Below, one piece after another: positions 27,588 to 36,679 of a stretch of 64,000 bases of DNA (positions are counted from its first letter, which is position 1; every line of letters begins with the position of its first letter). The notes under the pieces were generated by a model. The model was given only the letters and a program-made list of their open reading frames with translations, was not told the origin of the DNA and did no database searches. The translations under genes were made by a program, and so were the position numbers. Source of the DNA: Roseiarcus sp963820095. Its GTDB lineage: Bacteria > Pseudomonadota > Alphaproteobacteria > Rhizobiales > Beijerinckiaceae. The stretch spans positions 53,619 to 117,618 of the forward strand of contig CAWFZA010000010.1 in the NCBI GenBank assembly GCA_963820095.1. The letters are read 5' to 3'.

Positions 27588-27953
27588 TCAAGAGGCCATC
27601 GCCAGCCCAAGCTGCTCGGCAACGGAATGGAGGCGATTGTCCCGCGTCCAGAGCTGGACGCCGGCCGTCAGGCGCACGGAAGCAAGCAAGTGGACGTCGA
27701 CATAACCGATCCCGCGTCCAAACAGCGACTGGCGATTGATGAAGCTTAGGACCTCGGCGTCGGTCGCCAATTCCGCGTGGGGCAAGTTCGACAGCGCGTC
27801 CAGAATGGCTCCACGTTGGCGCATATCGCCCAAGGCAAGTTCGCCAATCACGAACGGATGCGTCAGCACGCGACCGGCGCTAAGCAGCTCGGCGAGCAAT
27901 TCGCCGCCGGTACGCAGATGATCGATCCAAATCGAGGTGTCGACCAGGATCAA
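27588..27953 (-). CDS. vapC: PIN-domain toxin VapC
   Basis: A 121-residue PIN-domain ribonuclease. The acidic metal-binding residues are visible: Asp5 in ILVDTSIWIDH, Glu in VIGELALGDM, Asp in GRGIGYVDVHLL and Asp in WTRDNRLH. The start overlaps the stop of the antitoxin gene by ATGA, the classic VapBC layout. VapC toxins cleave tRNA or rRNA when the antitoxin is degraded. It is intact. Confidence 0.88.
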   Translation of the reverse strand: MILVDTSIWIDHLRTGGELLAELLSAGRVLTHPFVIGELALGDMRQRGAILDALSNLPHAELATDAEVLSFINRQSLFGRGIGYVDVHLLASVRLTAGVQLWTRDNRLHSVAEQLGLAMAS

Positions 27954-28147
27954 GCGCGCGCCGGCCGTCGCCGGGGCGCAGGCTCGATCTCCGGCTCGCT
28001 GCCGCCGAGACGCGCCAGCCTGCGGGCGCTTTCCCGCTCTATCAGCGCCTTGAGCGCTTCGCGGACAAGGGTCGACTTCTCCTTCAAGCCTGTGAAGGCC
28101 TGAGCTTTGGCGACGAGCTCGTCATCAAGCGCGAGCGTAGTGCGCAT
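27950..28147 (-). CDS. vapB: Antitoxin VapB, type II
   Basis: A 65-residue protein starting MRTTLALDDELVAKAQAF, the ribbon-helix-helix pattern of VapB (DUF2191-like) antitoxins, followed by KSTLVREALKALIE. The C-terminal tail (GGSEPEIEPAPRRRP) would wrap the toxin. The ATG at 28147 is used; upstream codons are unrelated. VapB usually represses its own promoter, which would lie in 28148-28250. Confidence 0.82.
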   Translation of the reverse strand: MRTTLALDDELVAKAQAFTGLKEKSTLVREALKALIERESARRLARLGGSEPEIEPAPRRRPARA

Positions 28148-28380
28148 CGTCGAAACTCCGTTTCTGGCGCCAGATATAGCATCGCTTGATGCCGAATCCA
28201 ATGCCGACCGCCTCAGCTAAAGCTCTCGCCGGGCCGGCGGCCATTTCCAATCCGTCCGAGCACCACGATTGTATGCCCTTCGAAACCGGTGACCCGTGAC
28301 CGCGATAGCTGCGACGCTGGAGCAAAAGCCGGTCCTGTCGTAGCGTCGGGCGGATTGCGGCCGAGGGAGCGACAAACGGG

Positions 28381-29803
28381 ATGACGGACGACGAAATTTA
28401 TCCGCGTGATATGATTGGCTACGGGCGCACGCCACCTTTCGCCGACTGGCCGAAGCACGCGCGCATCGCCGTGCAGTTCGTCGTCAACTACGAAGAGGGC
28501 GGCGAAAACAACATCCTGCATGGCGACTCTGCGTCCGAGGCTTTCCTGTCCGAGATCGTCGGCGCCGCGCCATGGCCCGGCATGCGCCACATGAACATGG
28601 AGTTGATTTACGAATACGGCTCGCGCGCCGGCTTCTGGCGCCTGCATCGCCTGTTCACGGAGCGTTCGGTTCCCGTCACCGTCTATGCGGTGGCCCTTGC
28701 GATGGCGCGCAATCGCGAGGCGGTCGCCGCGATGAACGAGGCCGGCTGGGAGATCGCAACCCATGGGCTCAAATGGATCGATTATCGCGACACGCCGCCA
28801 GAGATCGAGGCGCTCCATATCGCCGAGGCGGTGCGCATTCACACTGACGTCGCGGGCGCCCGCCCGCTCGGCTTCTACCAGGGCCGATCCTCGATCAACA
28901 CCGTCCGCCTCGGCATGGAGGAGGGCGGCTTTCTCTATTGCGCCGACACCTATGCGGACGATCTGCCTTACTGGCTCGTGGGGCCGCGCGGCCCACAGCT
29001 CATGACGCCCTATACGCTCGACGCCAACGACATGCGCTTCGCCACCCCGCAGGGCTTCAACTCGGGCGATCAGTTCTACGCCTATCTCAAGGATTCGTTC
29101 GACACGCTCTACGCCGAAGGCGACGTCGCGCCAAAGATGATGTCGATCGGCCTCCACTGCCGCCTGGTCGGCCGGCCCGGCCGCGCGCTCGCGCTCGCGC
29201 GTTTCCTTGACTATGTCCTCGCCCACAATCGCGTCTGGATTGCAACCCGGCTCGATATCGCGCGTCACTGGATCGCCAAGCATCCGCCGCCGGGCGGCTG
29301 GAAACCCTCGCAAGCGACACGGACGCTGTTCATCGAACGCTTCGGCGGCGTCTATGAGCATTCGCCCTGGATCGCGGCGGCGGCCTATGACGCGGGCCTC
29401 GGAAGCGGCGCCGATACGGCGGAAGGCTTGGCCAAGGCGCTGGCCGCGGCCGCGGCGAAGGGCGCCAGGGAACAGAAGCGCGCGCTGATCGAGGCCCATC
29501 CGGATTTGGCAGGCAAGCTTGCCCTCGCCAAGACCCTGACCGCAGAACTCGGCGCGCGAGCAGGCGAGCGCCGGGCTGGACCAGCTTGCGCCTGCGGAAT
29601 TGCGCCAGTTCGGCGAATTCAACGACGCCTATCGCGCGAAGTTCGGCATCCCCTTCATCATGGCGGTCAAAGGCCAAAGCAAAGCCGACATCCTCGCCGC
29701 GTTTGAACGCCGACTCGCCAATGACGCCGACGCGGAGACGGCAACCGCGCTCGGCGAGATCGACAGGATCGCGGCGCTGAGACTCAAGGACATCCTCCCT
29801 TGA
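28381..29803 (+). CDS. Fused PuuE allantoinase and UraD OHCU decarboxylase (one frame break)
   Basis: A two-domain enzyme of ureide metabolism. Residues 1 to about 310 are a polysaccharide-deacetylase-type allantoinase (PuuE): YPRDMIGYGRTPPFADWPKH, VVNYEEGGE, HMNMELIYEYGSRAGFWRL, WEIATHGLKWIDYR and MMSIGLHCRLVGRPGRALA. The C-terminal part is UraD: ERFGGVYEHSPWIA, EAHPDLAGKLA and, after a frame break near 29555, LRQFGEFNDAYRAKFGIPFI. UraD decarboxylates OHCU to S-allantoin, and PuuE opens allantoin to allantoate. The length of 3n+1 indicates one extra base. The stop overlaps the guanine deaminase start, so the two are coupled. Confidence 0.85.
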
Positions 29804-31140
29804 GCGCGGCCGCTCGCGTCGTTCGTGGCCGCGTGCTCACCTTCACCGGGAATCCGGCTGAGATCGGCTCGCGCGCCTACTCCCTCATCGACAACGGCGC
29901 CGTTCTCGTCGTTGGCGGAATGATCGAGGCGGTGGGAGAGGCGGGCGACGTTCTTGCCTGCGCTCCCAAGGACGCGCTTGTCGACGATCATGCCGGCTGC
30001 CTTATTACCGCTGGCTTTATCGACGCCCACGTTCACTATTCGCAGACCCAGGTGATTGGCTCCTATGGAGCGCAGCTTCTCGACTGGCTTGCCAACTACA
30101 CCTTTGTCGAAGAGCAGAAATTCGCCGATCCCGCGCATTGCGCCCGCGTGGCTGCGTTCTTCCTCGACGAGCTGTTTCGCTCCGGCACCACGACGGCGCT
30201 GGTCTATTGCTCCGTGCATCCCCAGTCCGTCGACGGCTTCTTCGCCGAGGCCCAAGCGCGCGGCGCGCGCATGATTGCCGGAAAGGTAATGATGGACCGC
30301 GACGCGCCCGAGGCTCTCATGGACACGGCTGAGCGGGGCTACAACGAGAGCAAGGCGCTGATCGAGCGTTGGCGCGGACGCGGCCGACTCGATTACGCGA
30401 TCACCCCGCGCTTCGCGGTGACATCGACTCAGGCGCAACTTGAGGCGGCGGGGGCCTTGGCGCGCGAATTTCCCGCCTGCTACGTCCAGACCCACGCCAA
30501 CGAAAACAAGGCGGAGATCGCGCGAGTCGCCGCACTGTTCCCCGATGCGCAAAGCTATATCGACGTCTATGCGCGCGCCGGGCTTCTTGGGCGGCGCTCC
30601 GTCATCGGTCATTGCATTCATCTGCAGGACAGCGAGGTCGTCGCGCTCGCCGAAAGCGGTTCAGTCGCCGCATTCTGCCCGACGTCGAATTTGTTCCTCG
30701 GTTCGGGCCTGTTCGATCGCGCCCGGCTGGAGCGAGCAGGGGTCCGGATCGCGCTGGCGACCGATGTTGGCGGGGGCACGAGCTATTCGATGCTGCGCAC
30801 GGCGGCCGAAGGGTACAAGGTGCTGCAGCTGAATGGCCAGTCGTGGCCGGCGATTGAGGCCTTCTACCATATGACCTTAGGCAACGCGCGGGCGCTCAGC
30901 CTAGAGGACCGTATCGGCTCGGTCGAGCCCGGTCGGGAAGCCGACTTTATCGCCCTCGATTCGCATTCGACGCCTGCGCTCGAGCACAGGATGGAGACGG
31001 CGGGCGGCGACCTCGAAGTGGAACTCTTCGCCCTGCTCACGCTCGGCGATGATCGGGCCGTCCGCCAAACCTATGTGGCAGGCCAGCCGCAAAAGGAGGC
31101 GCGCTTTCTCCGCTCGCGTCGAAACCGGGCCGCCCGGTGA
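29800..31140 (+). CDS. guaD: Guanine deaminase
   Basis: An intact 446-residue amidohydrolase that converts guanine to xanthine. The metal-binding GFIDAHVHYSQTQVIGSYG, the LDWLANYTFVEEQKFAD segment and TTTALVYCSVHPQS are guanine-deaminase specific. Further metal or catalytic residues are in VQTHANENKAEI, GHCIHLQDSE and ATDVGGGTSYSM. Translation starts at TTG 29800, overlapping the TGA of the PuuE-UraD gene (TTGA). It feeds purine degradation ahead of the ureide steps encoded by its partner; xanthine and urate oxidation genes are not in the window. Confidence 0.9.
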   Translation: MSAAARVVRGRVLTFTGNPAEIGSRAYSLIDNGAVLVVGGMIEAVGEAGDVLACAPKDALVDDHAGCLITAGFIDAHVHYSQTQVIGSYGAQLLDWLANYTFVEEQKFADPAHCARVAAFFLDELFRSGTTTALVYCSVHPQSVDGFFAEAQARGARMIAGKVMMDRDAPEALMDTAERGYNESKALIERWRGRGRLDYAITPRFAVTSTQAQLEAAGALAREFPACYVQTHANENKAEIARVAALFPDAQSYIDVYARAGLLGRRSVIGHCIHLQDSEVVALAESGSVAAFCPTSNLFLGSGLFDRARLERAGVRIALATDVGGGTSYSMLRTAAEGYKVLQLNGQSWPAIEAFYHMTLGNARALSLEDRIGSVEPGREADFIALDSHSTPALEHRMETAGGDLEVELFALLTLGDDRAVRQTYVAGQPQKEARFLRSRRNRAAR

Positions 31141-31159
31141 CCCGGACGCCTTGATCGTT

Positions 31160-31504
31160 TCAAAACGTCACCGGTCCGTTGTGCGAGCGCCAGCCGTTCA
31201 TCCCCCCGGCAAAGTGCCTCACGTCCTCGCGCCCCGTCCCCCGCGCCTTGTTCAGAGCATTGCGCGACCGTCCTCCCGCCTGACAAATGAGAACGACGGG
31301 CTTTCCCTGCGGCAGGTCCTTGGGGTCGAAAGACGACATCGGCATGTTGAGGGCGGTTGGAATGTGGCCGGAAGCGAATTCGTGCGGTTCGCGAACGTCC
31401 ACGACCGTCCAGGCGTCGGTTCCAATCGCTTCCTCCAGATCGCCGAAACTTACGATATCCGGGTCAGAACCGGCGCCAAAACGTGAAAACATGTTCCAAG
31501 ACAT
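31160..31504 (-). CDS. Rhodanese-like domain protein
   Basis: A single-domain rhodanese of 114 residues with the catalytic cysteine in VVLICQAGGRSRNA, the fold markers WTVVDVREPHEFASGHIPTA and the closing GGMNGWRSHNGPV. It could carry sulfane sulfur in the cytoplasm; no signal peptide is present. The ATG at 31504 follows GGAGG by five bases. It converges with guaD. Confidence 0.85.
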   Translation of the reverse strand: MSWNMFSRFGAGSDPDIVSFGDLEEAIGTDAWTVVDVREPHEFASGHIPTALNMPMSSFDPKDLPQGKPVVLICQAGGRSRNALNKARGTGREDVRHFAGGMNGWRSHNGPVTF

Positions 31505-31754
31505 TCTGCCTCCAGGTCGCGGAGTCGCTGTCTGCGCCCCGAACTTTCCGCCTCCATATAGGCGGCTACACACAGTTTTGGAGGTGGTCGCCGTGGCGGC
31601 GTTTCCTCGGATCGACGGGTTCTTGCGTCCGGAGCACCGCGCAATCCCTGTAGCAGCTTCATTTTTTGAACGGTTGAACTGCAGCTGCGATAGCCTCAAC
31701 AGATTTGTCTAAGCACGTTTTTACTTGTGATCAGCAGAAAAGACATTGATCATC

Positions 31755-31772
31755 GGTCAAATTAGCTTGACC
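31755..31772. promoter_or_regulatory. Palindromic site GGTCAA-N6-TTGACC
   Basis: A perfect 6-bp inverted repeat with a 6-base spacer (GGTCAA attagc TTGACC), extendable to 7 bp by the flanking C and G. It lies about 30 bases before the PHP-domain gene and looks like an operator or the overlap of a promoter with one. The regulator is unknown. Confidence 0.35.
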
Positions 31773-31801
31773 GGGCAATCCAAAGCCGACAACCTGACGC
31801 G

Positions 31802-32741
31802 ATGCGGATTCGTCCCTTCTCTACGCCGGGCCGTTTCTGGCGCGGTAACCTTCACGCCCATTCGAATCTCTCCGACGGCGCGTTGAACCCAGTGGACGTC
31901 GTCGAGGCCTATAAGCGGGCGGGCTATGATTTCCTGCAAGTGTCAGACCATTTTCTGGGCCGTTTCGATTGGCCCATAGCCGATACTCGCAAGCTCCGTT
32001 CGACCGATTTCACCACTCTGATCGGCGCAGAGGTTCACGCCATGGGCACGAGCGCGGGAGAGTATTGGCACATTGTCGCAACGGGACTCCCGTTCGATTT
32101 TCCTCGCGCCGAACCGGACGAGAGCGCGCCGGAGCTGGCGAAGCGAGCGCGGGAAGCCGGCGCCTTCGTCGCGATCGCCCATCCGTCGTGGTCGCAGCTG
32201 ACTCTGGAAGACGGGCGTTCGCTCTGCGCGGCGCATGCCGTCGAAGTCTACAATCACACCTGCGCGGTTCTGACCGATCGCGGAGACGGGTTCTACCTTC
32301 TCGACCAGCTCTGCAACGAGGATCGGCGGTTGATGGCCGTCGCCGCCGACGATGCGCACTTCCACAACGGCGACTTCGACGCCTTCGGTGGCTACGTCAT
32401 GGTTAAATCTGAATCTCTCGAACCTGAATCGCTCCTCGGCGCCTTGAAGGCCGGCGAGTTCTACTCGAAGTCAGGGCCCACGCATTTACAACGTCGAGGT
32501 TACCCAAAACGAAGTGCGGGTTGACTGCTCTCCAGTCCACACCATCGCGCTCGTCACCAGCGCCTCGCCGGCGGTGAGCAGAGTCGGACGCGGGCTCACC
32601 CAGGCGAACATCAAATTCGCCGAAGTCGCGAAATGGGCTTGGCGCGACCCGCCGCAGGTGAAATGGTTCCGCATCGTCGCCATTGACGGCCCGCGGCAGC
32701 GCGCCTGGACCAACCCGATTTGGGCCGACGCGTTGAATTGA
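31802..32741 (+). CDS. PHP-domain metallohydrolase (one frame break)
   Basis: A PHP-type phosphoesterase-like protein of about 312 residues. The metal ligands are visible in RGNLHAHSNLSDG, FLQVSDHF, IGAEVHAMG, FVAIAHPSW and VAADDAHFHNG. The frame breaks near 32475, after LKAGEFYS, and continues as YNVEVTQNEVRVDCSPVHTI to a stop at 32741. The length of 3n+1 is consistent with one extra base. PHP proteins of this sort hydrolyse phosphate esters or nucleotides; the substrate is unknown. The hslV gene follows after 113 bases. Confidence 0.75.
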
Positions 32742-32789
32742 CTCGAGGCCGCTGGGCCGCCCTTGGTGTCTTTCGCCGTCACGCTCTCT

Positions 32790-32816
32790 CTTGCGCCAGG
32801 AAGCTTCCGCCCATAC
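32790..32816 (+). promoter_or_regulatory. Candidate heat-shock (sigma-32) promoter of hslVU
   Basis: CTTGCGC (32790-32796) and CCCATAC (32810-32816), separated by 13 bases, resemble the RpoH consensus CTTGAAA-N11-16-CCCCATNT. The predicted transcription start near 32823 is about 30 bases before the hslV ATG. hslVU is heat-shock controlled in many Proteobacteria, which supports the reading. The match is partial. Confidence 0.4.
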
Positions 32817-32854
32817 ATCCGGCGTTCCCCCTAAGGAACGAGGATCGAGCGCCG

Positions 32855-33418
32855 ATGACTGATGAGACTGCCCGCTCGCCCGGGTGGCACGCGACGACCA
32901 TCCTGATGGTGCGAAAGGGCGGGAAGGCCGTCATAGGAGGTGACGGCCAGGTCAGCATGGGCCAGACGGTCGTCAAATCCAACGCCCGCAAGGTTCGCCG
33001 CCTCGCCAAGGGCGACGTCATCGCCGGCTTCGCCGGAGCGACCGCCGACGCTTTCACCCTCTTCGAACGGCTGGAGGCCAAGCTCGACCAGTATCCCGGC
33101 CAACTCGCGCGCGCTTGCGTCGAACTGGCCAAGGACTGGCGCACCGACCGGTATCTGCGCCGGCTTGAGGCGATGCTGATCGTCGCCGACAAGACCACGG
33201 CCTTCACGTTGTCGGGCGCGGGCGACGTGCTCGAGCCTGAGGGGGACGAATCCGGCTCAGCGATGGCGATCGGCTCGGGCGGCAACTATGCGCTCGCCGC
33301 CGCCCGCGCGCTCATGCCGATGTCGCTCGAGGCGGACGAGATCGTGCGCCGCTCGATGCGTATCGCCGCCGAAATCTGCGTCTACACCAACTCCAATCTG
33401 ATCGTCGAAAGCCTCTGA
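32855..33418 (+). CDS. hslV: ATP-dependent protease subunit HslV
   Basis: An intact 187-residue proteasome-like peptidase. The catalytic N-terminal threonine would be the first Thr of HATTILMVRKGGKAVIGGDG, so about 13 residues are cut off as a propeptide. GQVSMGQTVVKSNARKVRRL and MAIGSGGNYALAAARAL are HslV-specific. HslV forms a double hexamer capped by HslU. hslU starts four bases after its stop, so the two are one operon. Confidence 0.95.
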   Translation: MTDETARSPGWHATTILMVRKGGKAVIGGDGQVSMGQTVVKSNARKVRRLAKGDVIAGFAGATADAFTLFERLEAKLDQYPGQLARACVELAKDWRTDRYLRRLEAMLIVADKTTAFTLSGAGDVLEPEGDESGSAMAIGSGGNYALAAARALMPMSLEADEIVRRSMRIAAEICVYTNSNLIVESL

Positions 33419-33422
33419 CCTC

Positions 33423-34724
<1,302 letters not shown>

Positions 34725-34755
34725 TAGGCTTCCCAGCGAACGGTGGGCTCGCATC

Positions 34756-35286
34756 ATGACATCGCTCGTTCTGACGTTCGTCGGCGACGACAGGCCGGGG
34801 CTTGTCAACGCGGTCTCCGAGAAGGTTGCCGACTTCGGCGGAACCTGGCTTGAAAGCCGTTCGGTGCGGCTCGCGGGCAAATTTGCCGGCGTGGTGCTGG
34901 TTCGGGTTGCGGATGAAAATCTTATCCCGCTCGAATCCGCGCTGGCGAAGCTCGCGCCTTCAGGCCTACGTATCTCGGTCGAGCGCGGCCTGGTGGCGGA
35001 GGTCGTAAAACCGGCAAGCCTGGTCAGGCTCGAGATCGTTGGCAAAGAGCGGCCCGGCATCGTGCGCGACGTGACGAAGGCGCTCACCCGCCTCGGCGTC
35101 AACATTGAAGAGTTCACGAGCGGCCTCGAAGGCGAGCCGTTCACCGGCGTCGAGATGTTTCGGGCGACCGCGCGCCTCGGTGTTCCCCAAGGATTGAAGC
35201 TCGACGAGTTGCGCAAGGCGATCGAGCGGCTTGCCGCGGAGATCATGGTCGATCTGACGGTCGACGAGAGAGAGCCGGCTGTCTGA
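34756..35286 (+). CDS. ACT-domain regulatory protein, GcvR-like
   Basis: A 176-residue protein with two tandem ACT domains: residues 1-80 (TSLVLTFVGDDRPGLVNAVS) and 88-170 (VRLEIVGKERPGIVRDVTKA). This layout matches glycine-cleavage regulator GcvR-like proteins, which bind small amino acids and modulate partners. No gcv genes are nearby, so the target is unknown. The start at 34756 has only weak ribosome-binding sequence. Confidence 0.75.
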   Translation: MTSLVLTFVGDDRPGLVNAVSEKVADFGGTWLESRSVRLAGKFAGVVLVRVADENLIPLESALAKLAPSGLRISVERGLVAEVVKPASLVRLEIVGKERPGIVRDVTKALTRLGVNIEEFTSGLEGEPFTGVEMFRATARLGVPQGLKLDELRKAIERLAAEIMVDLTVDEREPAV

Positions 35287-35367
35287 TTGGCAGCGTTCCG
35301 CTCTTGCGCGTCGCCAAAGGCATTGCCATAAGGGCCGCCTTCCCGCCCCCGAGCTCAAGCGAAAACG

Positions 35368-36402
35368 ATGGCGAAGTTTCCCGAGCGCGTGTTTTCCGGC
35401 GTTCAGCCGACGGGCAATCTGCACCTCGGCAATTATCTTGGCGCGATCAAGCGCTTCGTCGAGATGCAGAAGACGCATCCGTGCATCTATTGCGTCGTCG
35501 ACCTGCATGCGATGACGATGCCCCATGAGCCGGAGCAGCTTGCCCGCACGACGCGCGAGGTGACCGCCGCCTTCCTCGCCTGCGGCATCGACCCGAAAGC
35601 CAACATCGTCTTCAACCAGAGCCGGGTTGGCGAGCATGCCGAACTGACATGGGTGTTCGACTGCGTCGCGCGGCTCGGCTGGCTCAACCGAATGACGCAG
35701 TTCAAGGAGAAAGCTGGCAAGGACCGGGAGAACGCGTCGATCGGGCTCTACAACTATCCGGTGCTGATGGCCGCCGACATTCTCGTCTATCGCGCGACCC
35801 ACGTTCCGGTCGGCGACGACCAGAAACAGCATCTCGAGCTGGCGCGCGACATCGCGCAGAAGTTCAACAACGATTTCGCCGCGTCGATCGCCGCTCACGG
35901 CCACGGCGACGCGTATTTTCCTCTGCCGGAACCCCTAATCCAGGGGCCGGCCACGCGGGTCATGAGCCTGCGCGATGGCGCGAAGAAAATGTCGAAGTCC
36001 GACGCCTCCGAGAACGCTTACATCGCGCTCACCGACGATGCGGACACAATCGCGCAGAAGATTCGCCGGGCCAAAACCGACCCCGAGCCGCTGCCGAGCG
36101 AGGTCGAGGGTCTGGCGCGACGCCCGGAAGCCGACAATCTGGTCGGGATCTTCGCCGCCTTGAACGACGCTACCAAGGAAGACGTGCTCAAGCGCTTCGG
36201 CGGCAGCCAGTTCTCTACGTTCAAGACTGCGCTCAGCGACCTAACGATCGAGAAGCTCGCCCCGATTCGCGCCGAGATGCTACGCCTCGCGGGCGACCCG
36301 GCCTTCACTGACGCCGTCCTCGCGCAGGGGGCGGAGAAGGCGCGGGCCATCGCGCGGCCGAACATGGACGCGATCAAGGACATCCTCGGGCTCGTGCGAT
36401 AG
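35368..36402 (+). CDS. trpS: Tryptophanyl-tRNA synthetase
   Basis: An intact 344-residue class I aminoacyl-tRNA synthetase. The HIGH-type motif is in VQPTGNLHLGNYLGAIKRFV, the KMSKS motif in GAKKMSKSDASEN, and the tryptophan pocket region in YNYPVLMAADILVYRATHVP. It charges tRNA-Trp. It is followed by a 277-bp gap before the DivL-like kinase. Confidence 0.96.
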   Translation: MAKFPERVFSGVQPTGNLHLGNYLGAIKRFVEMQKTHPCIYCVVDLHAMTMPHEPEQLARTTREVTAAFLACGIDPKANIVFNQSRVGEHAELTWVFDCVARLGWLNRMTQFKEKAGKDRENASIGLYNYPVLMAADILVYRATHVPVGDDQKQHLELARDIAQKFNNDFAASIAAHGHGDAYFPLPEPLIQGPATRVMSLRDGAKKMSKSDASENAYIALTDDADTIAQKIRRAKTDPEPLPSEVEGLARRPEADNLVGIFAALNDATKEDVLKRFGGSQFSTFKTALSDLTIEKLAPIRAEMLRLAGDPAFTDAVLAQGAEKARAIARPNMDAIKDILGLVR

Positions 36403-36542
36403 CGTCCGAGCACGGCAAATCTAAACAAAATGAATCCGCCACCGGCCGCGGAAGGCCAAAATCGGCACATCTTGCCGTTCGTCACCCTCATCACCACGAG
36501 GGCTAGCGCCCGGTTGACCAACTCCTCGCGCCTTGCTCCTTC

Positions 36543-36550
36543 ATGGTTAA
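36543..36550 (-). promoter_or_regulatory. Possible CtrA half-site TTAACCAT upstream of the DivL-like gene
   Basis: The minus strand reads TTAACCAT, the 8-base CtrA recognition form known from Alphaproteobacteria, about 130 bases before the kinase start, in the gap after trpS. A single 8-base match can arise by chance; it is listed because DivL acts in the CtrA pathway. Confidence 0.3.
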
Positions 36551-36679
36551 CGACTTTGCGGCAAACATTTCGTAATCCTGGTGTGGGCGTGATTCGGACC
36601 TCCTTGCCGGAGGGGACGGGTCAGCGGACCACCCGGTCGGCCCAGAACATCGGCGTCGGACTCTCGAGGAGGCCATTCG

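Noticed and set aside
28213..29622. A 469-codon open frame on the minus strand
   Set aside because: It is the antisense shadow of the PuuE-UraD gene.
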